Positions 29,589-39,118 of a stretch of 64,000 nucleotides of DNA are shown here, piece by piece. Numbering within the stretch: position 1 is the stretch's first letter; the number at the start of each line of letters is the position of its first letter. A model generated the notes under the pieces. It was not told the origin of the DNA, did no database searches, and saw only the letters and a program-made list of their open reading frames with translations. The stretch is from Candidatus Coprenecus pullicola (GTDB lineage Bacteria; Bacteroidota; Bacteroidia; Bacteroidales; UBA932), in NCBI GenBank assembly GCA_018711925.1, contig DVHR01000069.1, positions 1 through 64,000 of the forward strand, written 5' to 3'. The position numbers and the translations under genes were made by a program.

Positions 29589-30206
29589 ATGCTGACGATA
29601 GGCATAGCCGGCGGCACCGGCTCAGGAAAGACCACCGTAGTCCAAAAGATTACCGAGCATTTCAGCGAAGGTGAGGTCGTCGTTGTCCCTCAGGATTCCT
29701 ACTATCGGGACAACAGCGACATCCCCCTGCTGGAAGACCGCCAGAAGATCAACTTCGATCACCCTGACGCGATAGACTTCGACCTGCTCAGGCTGCAGCT
29801 TTCTGAGCTTCAGCACGGCAGGACAATCGAGCAGCCTATCTACTCCTACCTCACCTGCACCCGCTCAAAGGAGACCCTGACCGTACACCCGGCACACATC
29901 ATCATCGTGGAAGGCATTCTCATCTTCACTGATGCCAGACTGCGCAAGATGCTGGACATACTGGTGTACGTGGACGCGGACCCGGACGACAGGCTTGTAA
30001 GAGTCATCGCAAGAGACACTATGGAGAGAGGCCGGGATGTCGGCAAGGTCATAGACCGCTACGAGAAGACATTGAAGCCCATGCACCTGCAATTCATTGA
30101 ACCCACCAAGAGATACGCTGACCTGATACTGCCACAGGGCGGGCACAACCAGGTCGGCATAGACATGCTTATCGCCACCATTGAAAATCATCTCAAAAAT
30201 AAATAA
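29589..30206 (+). CDS. udk: uridine kinase
   Basis: 205 residues. The P-loop GGTGSGKTT (8-16), QDSYYRD, NFDHPDAID and the EGIL stretch are the uridine/cytidine kinase motifs. It phosphorylates uridine and cytidine in pyrimidine salvage. The next gene probably begins inside its last codons. Confidence 0.95.
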   Translation: MLTIGIAGGTGSGKTTVVQKITEHFSEGEVVVVPQDSYYRDNSDIPLLEDRQKINFDHPDAIDFDLLRLQLSELQHGRTIEQPIYSYLTCTRSKETLTVHPAHIIIVEGILIFTDARLRKMLDILVYVDADPDDRLVRVIARDTMERGRDVGKVIDRYEKTLKPMHLQFIEPTKRYADLILPQGGHNQVGIDMLIATIENHLKNK

Positions 30207-31023
30207 CCGACTCAGAGCTTTTATCACAAGCCTGCGCAATGGCCCGCTGTCCGGACTGGAAAGCCGGCTCGGGCCTCTGCGGCGGTACTTGAAGGTAGAC
30301 AACAGCAACAAAGCCGGGTTATACCTTACTATCATCGTCCACCTGATCGCCATAATCATACTGCTATGTTGGTCGATTCACGCCCAGTTGAGTCAGAACA
30401 CCTCGTTCCTGATAGATTTTTCTGCCCAGGAGGAACAGGAAAGATTAGCGGAACAAACCAGGATGCAAGAGAGCGTCAAGGAGGAGCTGGACGCAGAGAT
30501 TGACGCCTTGCTGAACGCCTCCCGCAGCCAGAACGCACAAAACATCCGCAATGTGGCCGTGGATGCCTCAGAGCATCTACGCGACGACCGCCACGACAAT
30601 CCGGAGGACATCTACCGCGACGCCCGCGAGTTGCAGGAGCGTCTGGACCGCACACGCCGCGAGGTAGAAGAAGCCTCCGATGACGAGGACAACGTATCCC
30701 TTGGAAATGACAATAACGACAAGTCCAAGAAAGAGACATACACCGGTCCGTCAGTCATCTCCTACTCCCTGGACGGACGCAAGGCCATGAGCCTGCCGGT
30801 ACCGGCCTACAAATGCATGGGCGGCGGGGATGTTTCCGTCAGCATCATCGTCAACCGCAAGGGATACGTAGTCGGAACGAAGATTATCGAATCCGTCTCC
30901 TCGCCTGACCAGTGCCTGAGAGACTACGCCCTAAGGGCCGCCGGCCGCTCCCGCTTCACCGCCTCCCAGGATGCCCCCGAACGCCAGGCCGGCGAGATTG
31001 TCTACCGTTTCATCTCCCAATAA
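30181..31023 (+). CDS. TonB-like periplasm-spanning protein
   Basis: 280 residues if it starts at the TTG at 30181; no ATG occurs before residue 95, so a non-ATG start is needed and the exact one is uncertain. A basic cytoplasmic stretch of about 45 residues is followed by one membrane segment (46-65). A long acidic and basic helical region (about 80-190) replaces the usual proline-rich spacer. The C-terminal domain (VSVSIIVNRKGYVVGTKIIES...) resembles TonB/TolA C-termini. It may be the transducer for the ExbB/ExbD set 5 kb upstream. Overlap with udk suggests one transcript. Confidence 0.75.
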   Translation: MKIISKINNRLRAFITSLRNGPLSGLESRLGPLRRYLKVDNSNKAGLYLTIIVHLIAIIILLCWSIHAQLSQNTSFLIDFSAQEEQERLAEQTRMQESVKEELDAEIDALLNASRSQNAQNIRNVAVDASEHLRDDRHDNPEDIYRDARELQERLDRTRREVEEASDDEDNVSLGNDNNDKSKKETYTGPSVISYSLDGRKAMSLPVPAYKCMGGGDVSVSIIVNRKGYVVGTKIIESVSSPDQCLRDYALRAAGRSRFTASQDAPERQAGEIVYRFISQ

Positions 31024-31383
31024 TCCCGAACTGAGACCCGGCAACAGACAACAAGGATATTGCCTTGCCCCCACCTTGTCGCACCGCCCAGTCTGTAATT
31101 GTATGATTTCCGCATAATCATGTAAGACAGCAGCATATGCGAAAAGGAACCTACGGACAAGCGGGAACTGTCAACTGCCAGTAATCCGTACACCTGTGTA
31201 AGCATCTAAGATGCAGTGCGATATGCAAAATGGAGCAGGACAGACTGTTCTAAACGTATTCCGCTCTTAATTATTTCCAACTATTCCCTACTTTCATCCG
31301 CACTCTTTTACATTCGCTTCGTTATCAGACATTTCTCAAAAACAGCATCGGGCAGGTCACTCGCAGACACCGAAGCCAGGATA

Positions 31384-31420
31384 CCAGCAGTCGAAAGACC
31401 AGGCCCCTCTACCTTGCGGA
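31384..31420 (+). repeat. partial copy of the 90-bp hairpin element
   Basis: About 37 bases match the left half of the elements at 32649 and 62053 (CCAGCAGTCGAAAGACCAGG and the following C-rich stretch). The right half, with its GTCTTTTCTCGTTG arm, is absent, so this looks like a decayed copy. Confidence 0.7.
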
Positions 31421-31430
31421 CAATCATTAT

Positions 31431-31470
31431 ATCTTTACACAATATTTTATATCTTTACATAATATTTTTA
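31431..31470 (+). repeat. 20-bp direct repeat with twin TATCTTTA boxes
   Basis: Two near-identical 20-bp units (31431-31450 and 31451-31470) each contain ATCTTTACAyAATATTTT. With the preceding T each forms TATCTTTA, one base from the TAnnTTTG -7 box, so this may be a duplicated weak promoter for the lipoprotein at 31483. Confidence 0.5.
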
Positions 31471-31482
31471 AAGCCTTCATCC

Positions 31483-31914
31483 ATGAAATACTATTTTCTC
31501 ATTGCGCTGTTTACAACTGCAATGTTATTCATCCCATCATGCGACCCGAATTATACTGGATTCTGGTACATAGAGAACCAGCTGGATGAGGACATCATCG
31601 TTACACGGTCAGACAGCACCGAGATCCACAATGTGCATATCAAAGCTGGCGATAAAGGCTGTATATTCCAATATACCAGTATGGGCAGTGCATCGTTTTT
31701 TGATTTCGAATTCAGCTTTTCAAATCCATATAAGCCTGACACATTGGTTATTCTGAATATGAAGATTGACACACTGTTCAGACTGCATCCGGAGAATCAA
31801 CAGGACCTCCTCAACAAGCGGTTCTGGGACTTTGATTACTGGCAGAGCCTCATTGACCATGAGAACCGTACTCAAACACTGCTCTTTATCTTGGAAAATT
31901 CCTACAACGAATAA
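31483..31914 (+). CDS. small predicted lipoprotein
   Basis: 143 residues from the ATG at 31483. A longer frame starting at 31216 has no signal sequence and crosses repeats. The N-terminus is a lipoprotein signal with lipobox FIPSC (Cys 20), then a beta-rich domain (WYIENQLDEDIIV, IKAGDKGCIF). I do not recognise a family. The next gene starts 12 bases downstream, so the two may be co-expressed envelope proteins. Confidence 0.7.
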   Translation: MKYYFLIALFTTAMLFIPSCDPNYTGFWYIENQLDEDIIVTRSDSTEIHNVHIKAGDKGCIFQYTSMGSASFFDFEFSFSNPYKPDTLVILNMKIDTLFRLHPENQQDLLNKRFWDFDYWQSLIDHENRTQTLLFILENSYNE

Positions 31915-31925
31915 CGCGAACGATT

Positions 31926-32441
31926 ATGAAACGACTTATGATTACAATACTGACCGTCATGGCTGCGTGCCTGGCAGCGCAGGCGCAGTACATAGGTGAA
32001 AGACCTCAGCGGCTGGAGCGCATGGGCGGACATCTGTACACGGAGACAGGCACAAGGATTGATCTTGATATTGCCAGCAGCATCATGGATGAAGAAAGTC
32101 TTCAGCTATACTCATCCGGACGCAGACTATACAGGGCCGGAGTCATCGTAAGCAGTATCGGTGGCGGATTCGGAGCTGTCGGAATCGTACTCTTTGCCAC
32201 TTCCCTCGGCTCACTCAATACCGCTGACAGCTGGGTACCCTATTTTCTCGGGACTGTCACTTCCATACCATGTCTAATCATAGGTGGAACCATGCTGCTG
32301 ACCAGTATCCCGTTATTGTGCGTCGGCAATGCCAGACTGAAGAAAGCCGCCGAATGCTATGCTCCCGGAACCCCTGCCTCAGTCTCCGAAGTGTCCATCG
32401 GCATCCAGCAGAGCGGCATCGGACTCGGCATCCGCTTCTGA
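31926..32441 (+). CDS. small exported membrane protein
   Basis: 171 residues. A signal peptide (1-21, ending AQAQ) is followed by a short hydrophilic part and two hydrophobic glycine-rich segments (about 73-95 and 108-132) separated by a short loop. It ends IGIQQSGIGLGIRF, like many Bacteroidota surface proteins that end in Phe. No known domain is recognised; the arrangement is common in small hypothetical proteins of the phylum. Located just after the small lipoprotein. Confidence 0.65.
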   Translation: MKRLMITILTVMAACLAAQAQYIGERPQRLERMGGHLYTETGTRIDLDIASSIMDEESLQLYSSGRRLYRAGVIVSSIGGGFGAVGIVLFATSLGSLNTADSWVPYFLGTVTSIPCLIIGGTMLLTSIPLLCVGNARLKKAAECYAPGTPASVSEVSIGIQQSGIGLGIRF

Positions 32442-32524
32442 CTACTTCATTGCGTACATTTTAGTCCTATAAGGAACTACGGGAATTGCAAACTTTACAC
32501 AAATACATGATTACCCATTAATTA

Positions 32525-32574
32525 CAAAAACAGTGTGCACTTTTCACTCTCTTGCAAAGGCCTGAAAAATGCAG
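32525..32574 (-). repeat. single member of the 83-bp repeat family, inverted
   Basis: Read on the minus strand it is CTGCATTTTTCA, then 23 bases, then TGCAC, three bases and GTTTTTG. The units at 61567-62015 show the same order and the same 23-base spacing (CTGCATTTTTCA, 23 bases, TGCAC, GCC, GTTTTTC), although the spacer bases differ. Confidence 0.6.
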
Positions 32575-32648
32575 TACATTTCACAATCCCACGCCGAAAG
32601 TGAACCGCAATCCCACCAAACCGGTACTGCGCTCACTCTAATGAAAAT

Positions 32649-32738
32649 CCGGCAGTCGAAAAGACCAGGCCCTCCCACCGCTTCGCGGCGGGCCTCTCCC
32701 TCTAGGACCGAAGGCGGCTAGTCTTTTCTCGTTGCCAG
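32649..32738 (+). repeat. 90-bp hairpin element, copy 2
   Basis: Starts CCGGCAGTCGAAAAGACCAG and ends GTCTTTTCTCGTTGCCAG. AAAAGAC pairs with GTCTTTT, and the ends pair with one mismatch. The inner part holds CCCACCGC-TTC-GCGGCGGG. The element is flanked by TGAAAAT and ATTTTCA, which are reverse complements. Confidence 0.85.
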
Positions 32739-32995
32739 ATTTTCACCACGCGGGGGAAAGTGTCGTTTCGCAAAAAAGCAGACTTTAGTACTTTTACAAT
32801 GTCCAACATGCTGCTCAAATGTATTGTATTGATTATTAAGCGCATACATTCTGGCGATTTGCTGGACTGCCCGTTTTTTGCCACAAAACCGCCTTTTCAC
32901 CCCAGGTCCAGCAGATGCTCTTTTTCAAAGTGCCTGTATGCTAAGCACTTTCAAAAGCATGCCCTGCTGGACCTCCCCAGAAGTCTCATGCCCCA

Positions 32996-33251
32996 GGGGA
33001 AAGTGAACCGTTTTCGCAGGAAAGCCCGGCACTTTCCCCGAGGGCGGAAATGGCGGGTGTGGCGAGAGGTACCTGTAGAGCCGATACCCCTGCAAGCCGC
33101 GGGGGAAAGTGAACCGTTTTCGCGAGAAAGCCCGGCACTTTCCCCGAGGGCGGAAATGGCGGGTGCGGAGAGAAGTGCCTGTGGAGCAGGTACCCCTGTC
33201 GGCCATGGGAGAAAGTGCACCGTTTTCGCAAGAAAGCCCGGCACTTTCCCC
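32996..33251 (+). repeat. 106-bp tandem array, about 2.4 copies, each with a hairpin
   Basis: GGGGAAAGTG ... CACTTTCCCC hairpins occur at 32996-33039, 33102-33145 and 33207-33251 (third: GGGAGAAAGTG). The distance between copies is 106 bases. Each 24-base loop contains CCGTTTTCGC and AAAGCCCGG. A degenerate unit (GGGGAAAGTGTCGTTTCGC) lies at about 32754-32775. Confidence 0.85.
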
Positions 33252-33340
33252 AGAGGAAGTTAAGGGCATAGTTTTTGCGGCTTGTAGCGCATTATGTATT
33301 AATAGACTATTAAATAAGGTTTAAATAACTGAACAATACG

Positions 33341-34432
33341 ATGAGACGTCTACTCAAAGGACTTGCGGTAACAGTCGCTGCCGCCTCTATAACAAACATT
33401 TTGGCAGGCTGCGGAACTAACGGTGAACAAGGGCGGAAAGAGGAAAGCATCCCCTATGTCAGGACAGCCACAGCTGAAAGCATCGGCAGTACGAGGACCG
33501 TATCCTACCCCGGCAGGCTACAGCCTGAAAAGGATGTCAACCTGTCATTCAGGGTGGCAGGGCCTATCGCCGCCGTACATTTCCGCGAGGGGCAACATGT
33601 AAGCGCCGGAGATACCCTGGCGGAGATTGAGGAACGCGACTACGCCCTGCAGCTGGCGGCCACCACCGCGAAATACGAGCAGGCCAAGGCCGAGGCCGGC
33701 AGGGTCATAGAACTGGCCGACCGTGGCAGCGCGGCGCAGAACGATTACGACAAGGCACGGTACGGCCTGGAGCAGATGACAGCCCTCTATAACGCGCACA
33801 AGAATTCCCTCAATGACACGAAGATGCTCGCACCATTTGACGGTTACGTACAACAGGTGCTGTTTGAGGCCGGAGAGACTGTAGGGGCAGGAATGCCGGT
33901 CGTGACACTTATCAGTGACAGAGCACCCATAGTCAAGGTGGATATTCCGGCTACCGACTTCACCAACATCGACAAGACTGTCCGCAGCTGGTGTACCGTA
34001 GACATTTATCCCGGCATGACATTCCGGCTGGACCTGATTGATATAACCAAAAAGGCCAATCTCAATCAGCTTTTCACGGCCCGTTACGCCCTCAGACCGG
34101 CTCCTGACGGGACTGTACCCCAACCGGGCATCGGCACAGCCGTATACATAGAATACAATTCCGGTGAGGACTCATCGGTAAGCATACCTGCCACCGCGCT
34201 TTTCGACAATCAGGGGACCAGCTGCGTATGGGTAGTGGATACGGACGGCATGACAGTGGACAGACGGGCTGTAGTGGCCGATGACATCGACCGCGACGGC
34301 AATGCCCGTATCACTTCAGGACTCAAGGCCGGCGAGACAGTCGTGACAGCCGGAGTCCACTCTCTTAAAGAAGGGGAACAGGTCCGGATCCTGCCTGGGG
34401 CATCAGCCACCAATATCGGTAACCTTCTGTAA
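33341..34432 (+). CDS. RND efflux periplasmic adaptor, lipoprotein (system 1)
   Basis: 363 residues. Lipoprotein signal with lipobox LAGC (Cys 24). The first half of a biotinyl-lipoyl-like domain (SFRVAGPIAAVHFREGQHVSAGD), a short helical hairpin (about 105-150), the second lipoyl half (LAPFDGYVQQVLFEAGETV) and a beta-barrel with a membrane-proximal domain follow. It bridges the inner-membrane pump and outer-membrane channel. It heads the operon 33341-39024 and starts right after the 106-bp repeats. Confidence 0.92.
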   Translation: MRRLLKGLAVTVAAASITNILAGCGTNGEQGRKEESIPYVRTATAESIGSTRTVSYPGRLQPEKDVNLSFRVAGPIAAVHFREGQHVSAGDTLAEIEERDYALQLAATTAKYEQAKAEAGRVIELADRGSAAQNDYDKARYGLEQMTALYNAHKNSLNDTKMLAPFDGYVQQVLFEAGETVGAGMPVVTLISDRAPIVKVDIPATDFTNIDKTVRSWCTVDIYPGMTFRLDLIDITKKANLNQLFTARYALRPAPDGTVPQPGIGTAVYIEYNSGEDSSVSIPATALFDNQGTSCVWVVDTDGMTVDRRAVVADDIDRDGNARITSGLKAGETVVTAGVHSLKEGEQVRILPGASATNIGNLL

Positions 34433-34444
34433 TTTCAGTCAGCT

Positions 34445-37400
34445 ATGAATATTGCAGAATACGCTCTGAAGAACAAGATTCTGATTGTAGCCGTGCTCAT
34501 CTGCCTCGTCGTGGGCGGAGCCTTCGCCTACAACAGTATGAGCAAGCTCGAGGACCCTGAGATCAAGGTCAAGGTCGCCGTAGTGGCAGCTGTATATCCC
34601 GGTGCGACGGCATACGAGACGGAACTGGAGGTCACCCGGCCGCTGGAGGAGACCATCCGCAAGATGAATGAGGTAGGCTCGGTAACATCCCAGTCATTCG
34701 ACGACATGGCCATCATCACTGTCACGCTCAAGACCACTACTCCGGACGGGGCTACCCAGCAGGAATGGGATATGCTCCGCCGTAAGATCAATGACGCAAA
34801 GGCCACTCTGCCGGCATCGGCACAGGTCATGGTCCTGGATGACTACGGGGATGTGTACGGGATGTTCTACGCGCTCACGTTCGACGGCTACGGTTACGAT
34901 GAGGCCGGCCGGTATGCTGACATGATATGCCGAGAGGTCAGCAATATAGACGGAGTGGCAAAAGCCATGACCTACGGAAAGCGCACCCGTTGCGTGAACA
35001 TCGACATGAAGGCCGACCGTATGGCCAATCTGGGTGTACATCCCACCGAGCTGCTGGCCACACTCAACTCACAGAACTCCGTTATCTACTCAGGTTATTT
35101 CGACACTCCTGACCGGAGAATGAAGATAGAGATGGGAGATGCCTACGAAAGCATCGACGACATCCGCAATCTTATCATACAAGGCCACGAGGACGACCAG
35201 CTCAAACTCTCCGATGTGGCCGACATCTCCTACGGCTATCAGACTCCTGTCCGCAACTCGATGAAATACGACGGACAGCCGGCCATCGGCCTGCTTATCT
35301 CCGCCGAGTCCGGCACCGACATCATCAAGATCGGCAAGGACGTGGAGCAGAGACTGGAGGAAATCAAAGCCGAATCCATCCCCGCCGGCATAGAATTCCA
35401 CAAGGTGTTTTTTCAGCCGGAGATAGTGAGCAACTCCATCAACACGTTCATCGTCAATCTGATAGAGTCCATAGTCATCGTCATACTTCTACTGATGTTC
35501 ACCATGGGATTCCGCAGCGGAGTTATCATAGCCACCAGCCTGGTGGTGATAGTCTTCGGCTCGTTCTTCATCCTCGACATGATGGACGGCACCCTCCAAA
35601 GGGTTTCCCTCGGTTCCTTCATCGTGGCCATGGGCATCCTGGTGGACAACGCCATAGTCATAGTGGACGGTATCCTCGTGGACATGAAACGCGGAGTACC
35701 CAAGCCTCAGTGCCTGACCAACATCTGTAAGAAGACAGCGATGCCGCTGTTAGGAGCTACGGTCATTGCCATACTGGCATTCTTCCCCATATTCATGTCC
35801 CCTGATATGGCCGGAACATACGTACGGGATCTCTTCATAGTCCTGGCCGTCTCCCTGCTGCTGAGCTGGGTTCTGGCCCTGACCCATGTTCCTGTCCACT
35901 GCAACCTGACCCTGCGCTATCCAAAGGGAAGCGGCACCGCCAATAAGGACAGAGACCCGTTTGACTCCAAGATATACCGCTGGTTCCGCCGTGTTCTGGA
36001 CCACGTGCTCTCCCACCGCCTCATCGCCGTAGGCATAGCCGTCATCCTGGTACTCGGCAGTGTATGGTGCTACCGGTATATTCCCCAGATGTTTTTCCCC
36101 GACATGGCCTACAACCAGCTTTATATAGAATACCGGATGCCTGAAGGAACGGCTCCGGGAAAGGTTGAGAGCGACCTGGAGGGAATCGAGGCATACATCC
36201 GTCAGGACGACAATGTAGATCACGTCGTCACTTCGCTCGGCGGCTCACCAGGCAGGTACTGTCTCGTGAGAGCCATAGCAGACCCGTCGCTGAGCTACGG
36301 AGAGCTGATTATAGACTACAAGGACTATGACAGGATGGTGGAGAGCATACCGAGAATACAGAAAGAGATTATGAACGCCTACCCGGAAGCGTATGTAAGA
36401 GTCAAGCAGTACAACCTGATGTACCGTCCTTACCCGATTGAGGCTATGTTTCAGGGGCCTGATCCGGCTGTTCTGAAGGATCTCTGCGCACAGGCCAAGG
36501 CCATAATGGAGGAAAGCGACGCCACCTGGCTGGTGACCGATGACTGGTCCCCCATGGTGCCTGCTGTCAAAGTGGACTACGACCAGGCGGCGGCCCGTCA
36601 GGCCGGAGTGTCCCGCAGCGCGGCCGGTATCTCAGTGATGGCCGCTGCCGAGGGCATACCCTGCGGCACCCTCAACGAAGGAGCCGAGAGACTGAGTATC
36701 TACATCCGCAGTACAGGTATGGACGGAAAGCCTGTGGACAATATCCGCAACGCTCCGGTATGGGGTCTGCTGCCATCCATATCCTCCGTTGCAAATATGG
36801 AGACCGTCCAAGGAGTAATTACCGGAACAACCGGTAAGGAGGACATCATAGAGAAGCTGACCGGTCCCATACCTCTGAACACCATCACATCGGGAACAAG
36901 CATCGAATGGAACGAGCCCAAGATATGCCATTACAACGGACAGAGAGCCATCAAGGCCCAGTGCAACAACACGGCCGGATACACGGCCGCCCAGGCCAGG
37001 GACGCAATCAAGGACCGTATCGAGGCTATAGTGCTGCCGGACGGCTATACGCTCACATGGCTCGGTGAATACGATGCTAGCCGGCAATCTACCCAATATC
37101 TGTTCAAGTATTTCCCTCACGCCATAGTAGTCATGCTGCTGATCATGATTGCCCTGTTCAAGGACATCAAGAAGCCGCTCATCATAGTCTGCTGCCTGCC
37201 ATTGGTGGCAATAGGCATCGTATTCGGGATGCTGGCCGCCGGCATGAGTTTCGGCTTCGTGGCCATGGTCGGCTGTCTGGGCATCATCGGCATGATGATC
37301 AAGAACGGCATTGTCCTCATAGACGAGATAGACAGACAGCTGAATCTAGGCGTGGAGCCTTACAAGGCCGTGGTGGACTCTACCCTCTCCCGTCTGAGGC

Positions 37401-37573
37401 CCGTGATGATGGCATCGATGACCACTGTACTGGGCATGGCGCCTCTGGTCACCGACCCCCTGTTCGGCTCACTCGCCGTGACCATCATGGGCGGACTGAC
37501 CGTAGGCACCTTGATTACCCTGGTCTTCCTGCCGGTACTCTACTCATTGTTTTTCAAGATTAAAAAAGCATGA
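34445..37573 (+). CDS. RND efflux pump, inner-membrane subunit (system 1)
   Basis: 1042 residues with the RND plan: a first membrane helix, periplasmic porter domain, helices 2-6, second porter domain, helices 8-12. In helix 4 the proton-relay site reads VDN (Asp 401, Asn 402), where AcrB-type drug pumps have two adjacent Asp residues. The same position in system 2 is DD. The family expels hydrophobic compounds by proton antiport. Substrates are unknown. The stop overlaps the next start (37570-37573). Confidence 0.93.
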   Translation: MNIAEYALKNKILIVAVLICLVVGGAFAYNSMSKLEDPEIKVKVAVVAAVYPGATAYETELEVTRPLEETIRKMNEVGSVTSQSFDDMAIITVTLKTTTPDGATQQEWDMLRRKINDAKATLPASAQVMVLDDYGDVYGMFYALTFDGYGYDEAGRYADMICREVSNIDGVAKAMTYGKRTRCVNIDMKADRMANLGVHPTELLATLNSQNSVIYSGYFDTPDRRMKIEMGDAYESIDDIRNLIIQGHEDDQLKLSDVADISYGYQTPVRNSMKYDGQPAIGLLISAESGTDIIKIGKDVEQRLEEIKAESIPAGIEFHKVFFQPEIVSNSINTFIVNLIESIVIVILLLMFTMGFRSGVIIATSLVVIVFGSFFILDMMDGTLQRVSLGSFIVAMGILVDNAIVIVDGILVDMKRGVPKPQCLTNICKKTAMPLLGATVIAILAFFPIFMSPDMAGTYVRDLFIVLAVSLLLSWVLALTHVPVHCNLTLRYPKGSGTANKDRDPFDSKIYRWFRRVLDHVLSHRLIAVGIAVILVLGSVWCYRYIPQMFFPDMAYNQLYIEYRMPEGTAPGKVESDLEGIEAYIRQDDNVDHVVTSLGGSPGRYCLVRAIADPSLSYGELIIDYKDYDRMVESIPRIQKEIMNAYPEAYVRVKQYNLMYRPYPIEAMFQGPDPAVLKDLCAQAKAIMEESDATWLVTDDWSPMVPAVKVDYDQAAARQAGVSRSAAGISVMAAAEGIPCGTLNEGAERLSIYIRSTGMDGKPVDNIRNAPVWGLLPSISSVANMETVQGVITGTTGKEDIIEKLTGPIPLNTITSGTSIEWNEPKICHYNGQRAIKAQCNNTAGYTAAQARDAIKDRIEAIVLPDGYTLTWLGEYDASRQSTQYLFKYFPHAIVVMLLIMIALFKDIKKPLIIVCCLPLVAIGIVFGMLAAGMSFGFVAMVGCLGIIGMMIKNGIVLIDEIDRQLNLGVEPYKAVVDSTLSRLRPVMMASMTTVLGMAPLVTDPLFGSLAVTIMGGLTVGTLITLVFLPVLYSLFFKIKKA

Positions 37574-39024
37574 CCATGAGAGACTCATTGATACACACAG
37601 GCATTGTCACAGCCGTCCTACTCCTGCTGACTACCGTCACTACCCTGGCCCAGCCGCAGAAACGTTTCCTCACGCTGGAACAGTGCAGAGCCATAGCCCT
37701 GGACAGCAGCGCCATACTGCGCAACGCACAGCTGACGGAAGAGAAGACCGAACTGGACCGCAAGGCCGTCATCACCAACTTCCTGCCCAAGTTTTCAGGC
37801 TATGGGCTATACCTATGGACTTCCGACAGTTTCGACTATGACTTCAGCGGAGGCGCCCTGCCCATTTACAAGAACGTCTACGGCAACCTCGTACCAGACC
37901 TGATGAAGGACGCAGCCGGCAATATTGTCTACAACAACGGCATTCCGATATTCAACCAGTACGCCGTCATCCCTCCGATGACCCTGTCCGTCGATCTGGC
38001 CAACACTTTCACAGCCGGCGTGTCGGTATCGCAGCCGGTGTTCATGGGCGGGAAGATCATATCCGGCTACCGCATGGCCGCTCTCGGCTCCGAAATGGCC
38101 CGGCTCAACTCCGAGCTCAAAGCCGAGGAGGTAACTGTATCCGTGGACGAGGCGTACTGGATGTACGTTAAGACATGCAGACTGCTGGAAGCGGCAGAGA
38201 GTTTTGACAGCACGGTCACGGAAGTATACAGATTCGTAGAGGACGCCATAGACGTGGGTATGGCCACCTCCACGGACCTGGTCAAGGTGGAGGTTCAGCG
38301 CAACAACGCCGCCCTGGCGGTGGCCAAGGCCCGCAACGGCAAACGGCTCTCCATGATGAACCTGTGCCACATCCTGGGTCTGCCCCTGACTACAGAGATA
38401 GAAGTGGACCAGAGCGGATTCACACTGGACAGTACGGCTGTCATTCCCGAAAGCATAGCCATGGGATGTGACTCCATCGAGAACAGGACCGATTACAGAC
38501 TGCTGGCCGGACAGGCCGAATTGAAAAGGCGCAATGTGGATTTCGTCAGGTCGGACTTCCTGCCCCAACTGGGTGTAATGGCCAGCTACGGATACTCTTA
38601 CGGGTTGAAACTCATGGATGAGACATTACTCAACCAGGCCGGGTTCACGGTCATGGCCACTCTTAAAGTGCCCATCTTCGCATGGGGCGAGGGATATCTG
38701 AAGATAAAGTCTGCGAAAAAAGAATACGAGATGGCTCAGAATGAGCTGGAGCGACTGAGCGGCATGATGGAGCTGGAAAAAGCCAAAAACAGCTATGCCG
38801 TATCAGAAGCTGCCCTGCAGGTGCGTCTCGCGGAGAGCTCACTGAAAAGCGCTGAGAACAATCTGAAAGTATGCCGGGACCAGTACGAACTGGGGATGGA
38901 GACTATTGTCAACGTTCTGGAGGCCCAGTCTCAGTGGAACAAGTGCAGCTGTGACTATATCTCAGCTGTTGCAGACTATAAACTATCGTGTACAAAATAT
39001 TTAAAATCAATAGGCAGACTGTAG
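37570..39024 (+). CDS. TolC-family outer-membrane efflux protein (system 1)
   Basis: 484 residues. A signal peptide ends near residue 26 (TLAQ), then two repeated OEP domains with long coiled-coil helices follow (for example LTEEKTELDRKAVITNF, and the ELERLSGMMELEKAKNSYAVSEAAL region). No lipobox is present, unlike the system 2 channel. It should form the trimeric exit duct. Translationally coupled to the pump gene. Confidence 0.92.
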   Translation: MTMRDSLIHTGIVTAVLLLLTTVTTLAQPQKRFLTLEQCRAIALDSSAILRNAQLTEEKTELDRKAVITNFLPKFSGYGLYLWTSDSFDYDFSGGALPIYKNVYGNLVPDLMKDAAGNIVYNNGIPIFNQYAVIPPMTLSVDLANTFTAGVSVSQPVFMGGKIISGYRMAALGSEMARLNSELKAEEVTVSVDEAYWMYVKTCRLLEAAESFDSTVTEVYRFVEDAIDVGMATSTDLVKVEVQRNNAALAVAKARNGKRLSMMNLCHILGLPLTTEIEVDQSGFTLDSTAVIPESIAMGCDSIENRTDYRLLAGQAELKRRNVDFVRSDFLPQLGVMASYGYSYGLKLMDETLLNQAGFTVMATLKVPIFAWGEGYLKIKSAKKEYEMAQNELERLSGMMELEKAKNSYAVSEAALQVRLAESSLKSAENNLKVCRDQYELGMETIVNVLEAQSQWNKCSCDYISAVADYKLSCTKYLKSIGRL

Positions 39025-39118
39025 TATTTTGTTTCATTTTAATAAAATTTTTGTAGATTTGTAACAGTTTTGTCCCCGAATTGTTCCCCCTGATTTTTAT
39101 TAAAATGATAATGCAAGC

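Larger units (their letters stand above)
31024..31482. other. gene-free stretch with a partial hairpin repeat
   Basis: No convincing gene. It holds the partial copy of the 90-bp hairpin element at 31384-31420 and a 20-bp tandem duplication at 31431-31470. No clear terminator is seen after the TonB-like gene. Confidence 0.6.
32442..33340. other. 900-bp non-coding repeat region
   Basis: No credible gene is present; open frames here are created by repeats whose 106-bp period is not a multiple of three. From left to right: one inverted member of the 83-bp family (32525-32574), a full 90-bp hairpin element (32649-32738), a degenerate copy of the 106-bp unit (about 32752-32790), a unique stretch, and the 106-bp tandem array (32996-33251). 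Confidence 0.75.

Noticed and set aside
32649..32738. Rho-independent terminator as the explanation of the 90-bp hairpin element
   Set aside because: It does have paired arms, but there is no T tract after the stem, and the same sequence occurs at unrelated positions.
33207..33251. Integron attC sites as the explanation of the hairpin array
   Set aside because: No integrase is in the window, no gene cassettes lie between hairpins, and the core site words of attC are absent.
32760..33324. Open frames across the 106-bp repeat region, with repeated peptides such as PPSGKVPGF
   Set aside because: The 106-bp period shifts the frame every unit, the peptides are low-complexity, and frames exist on both strands. 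The region is better explained as non-coding repeats.
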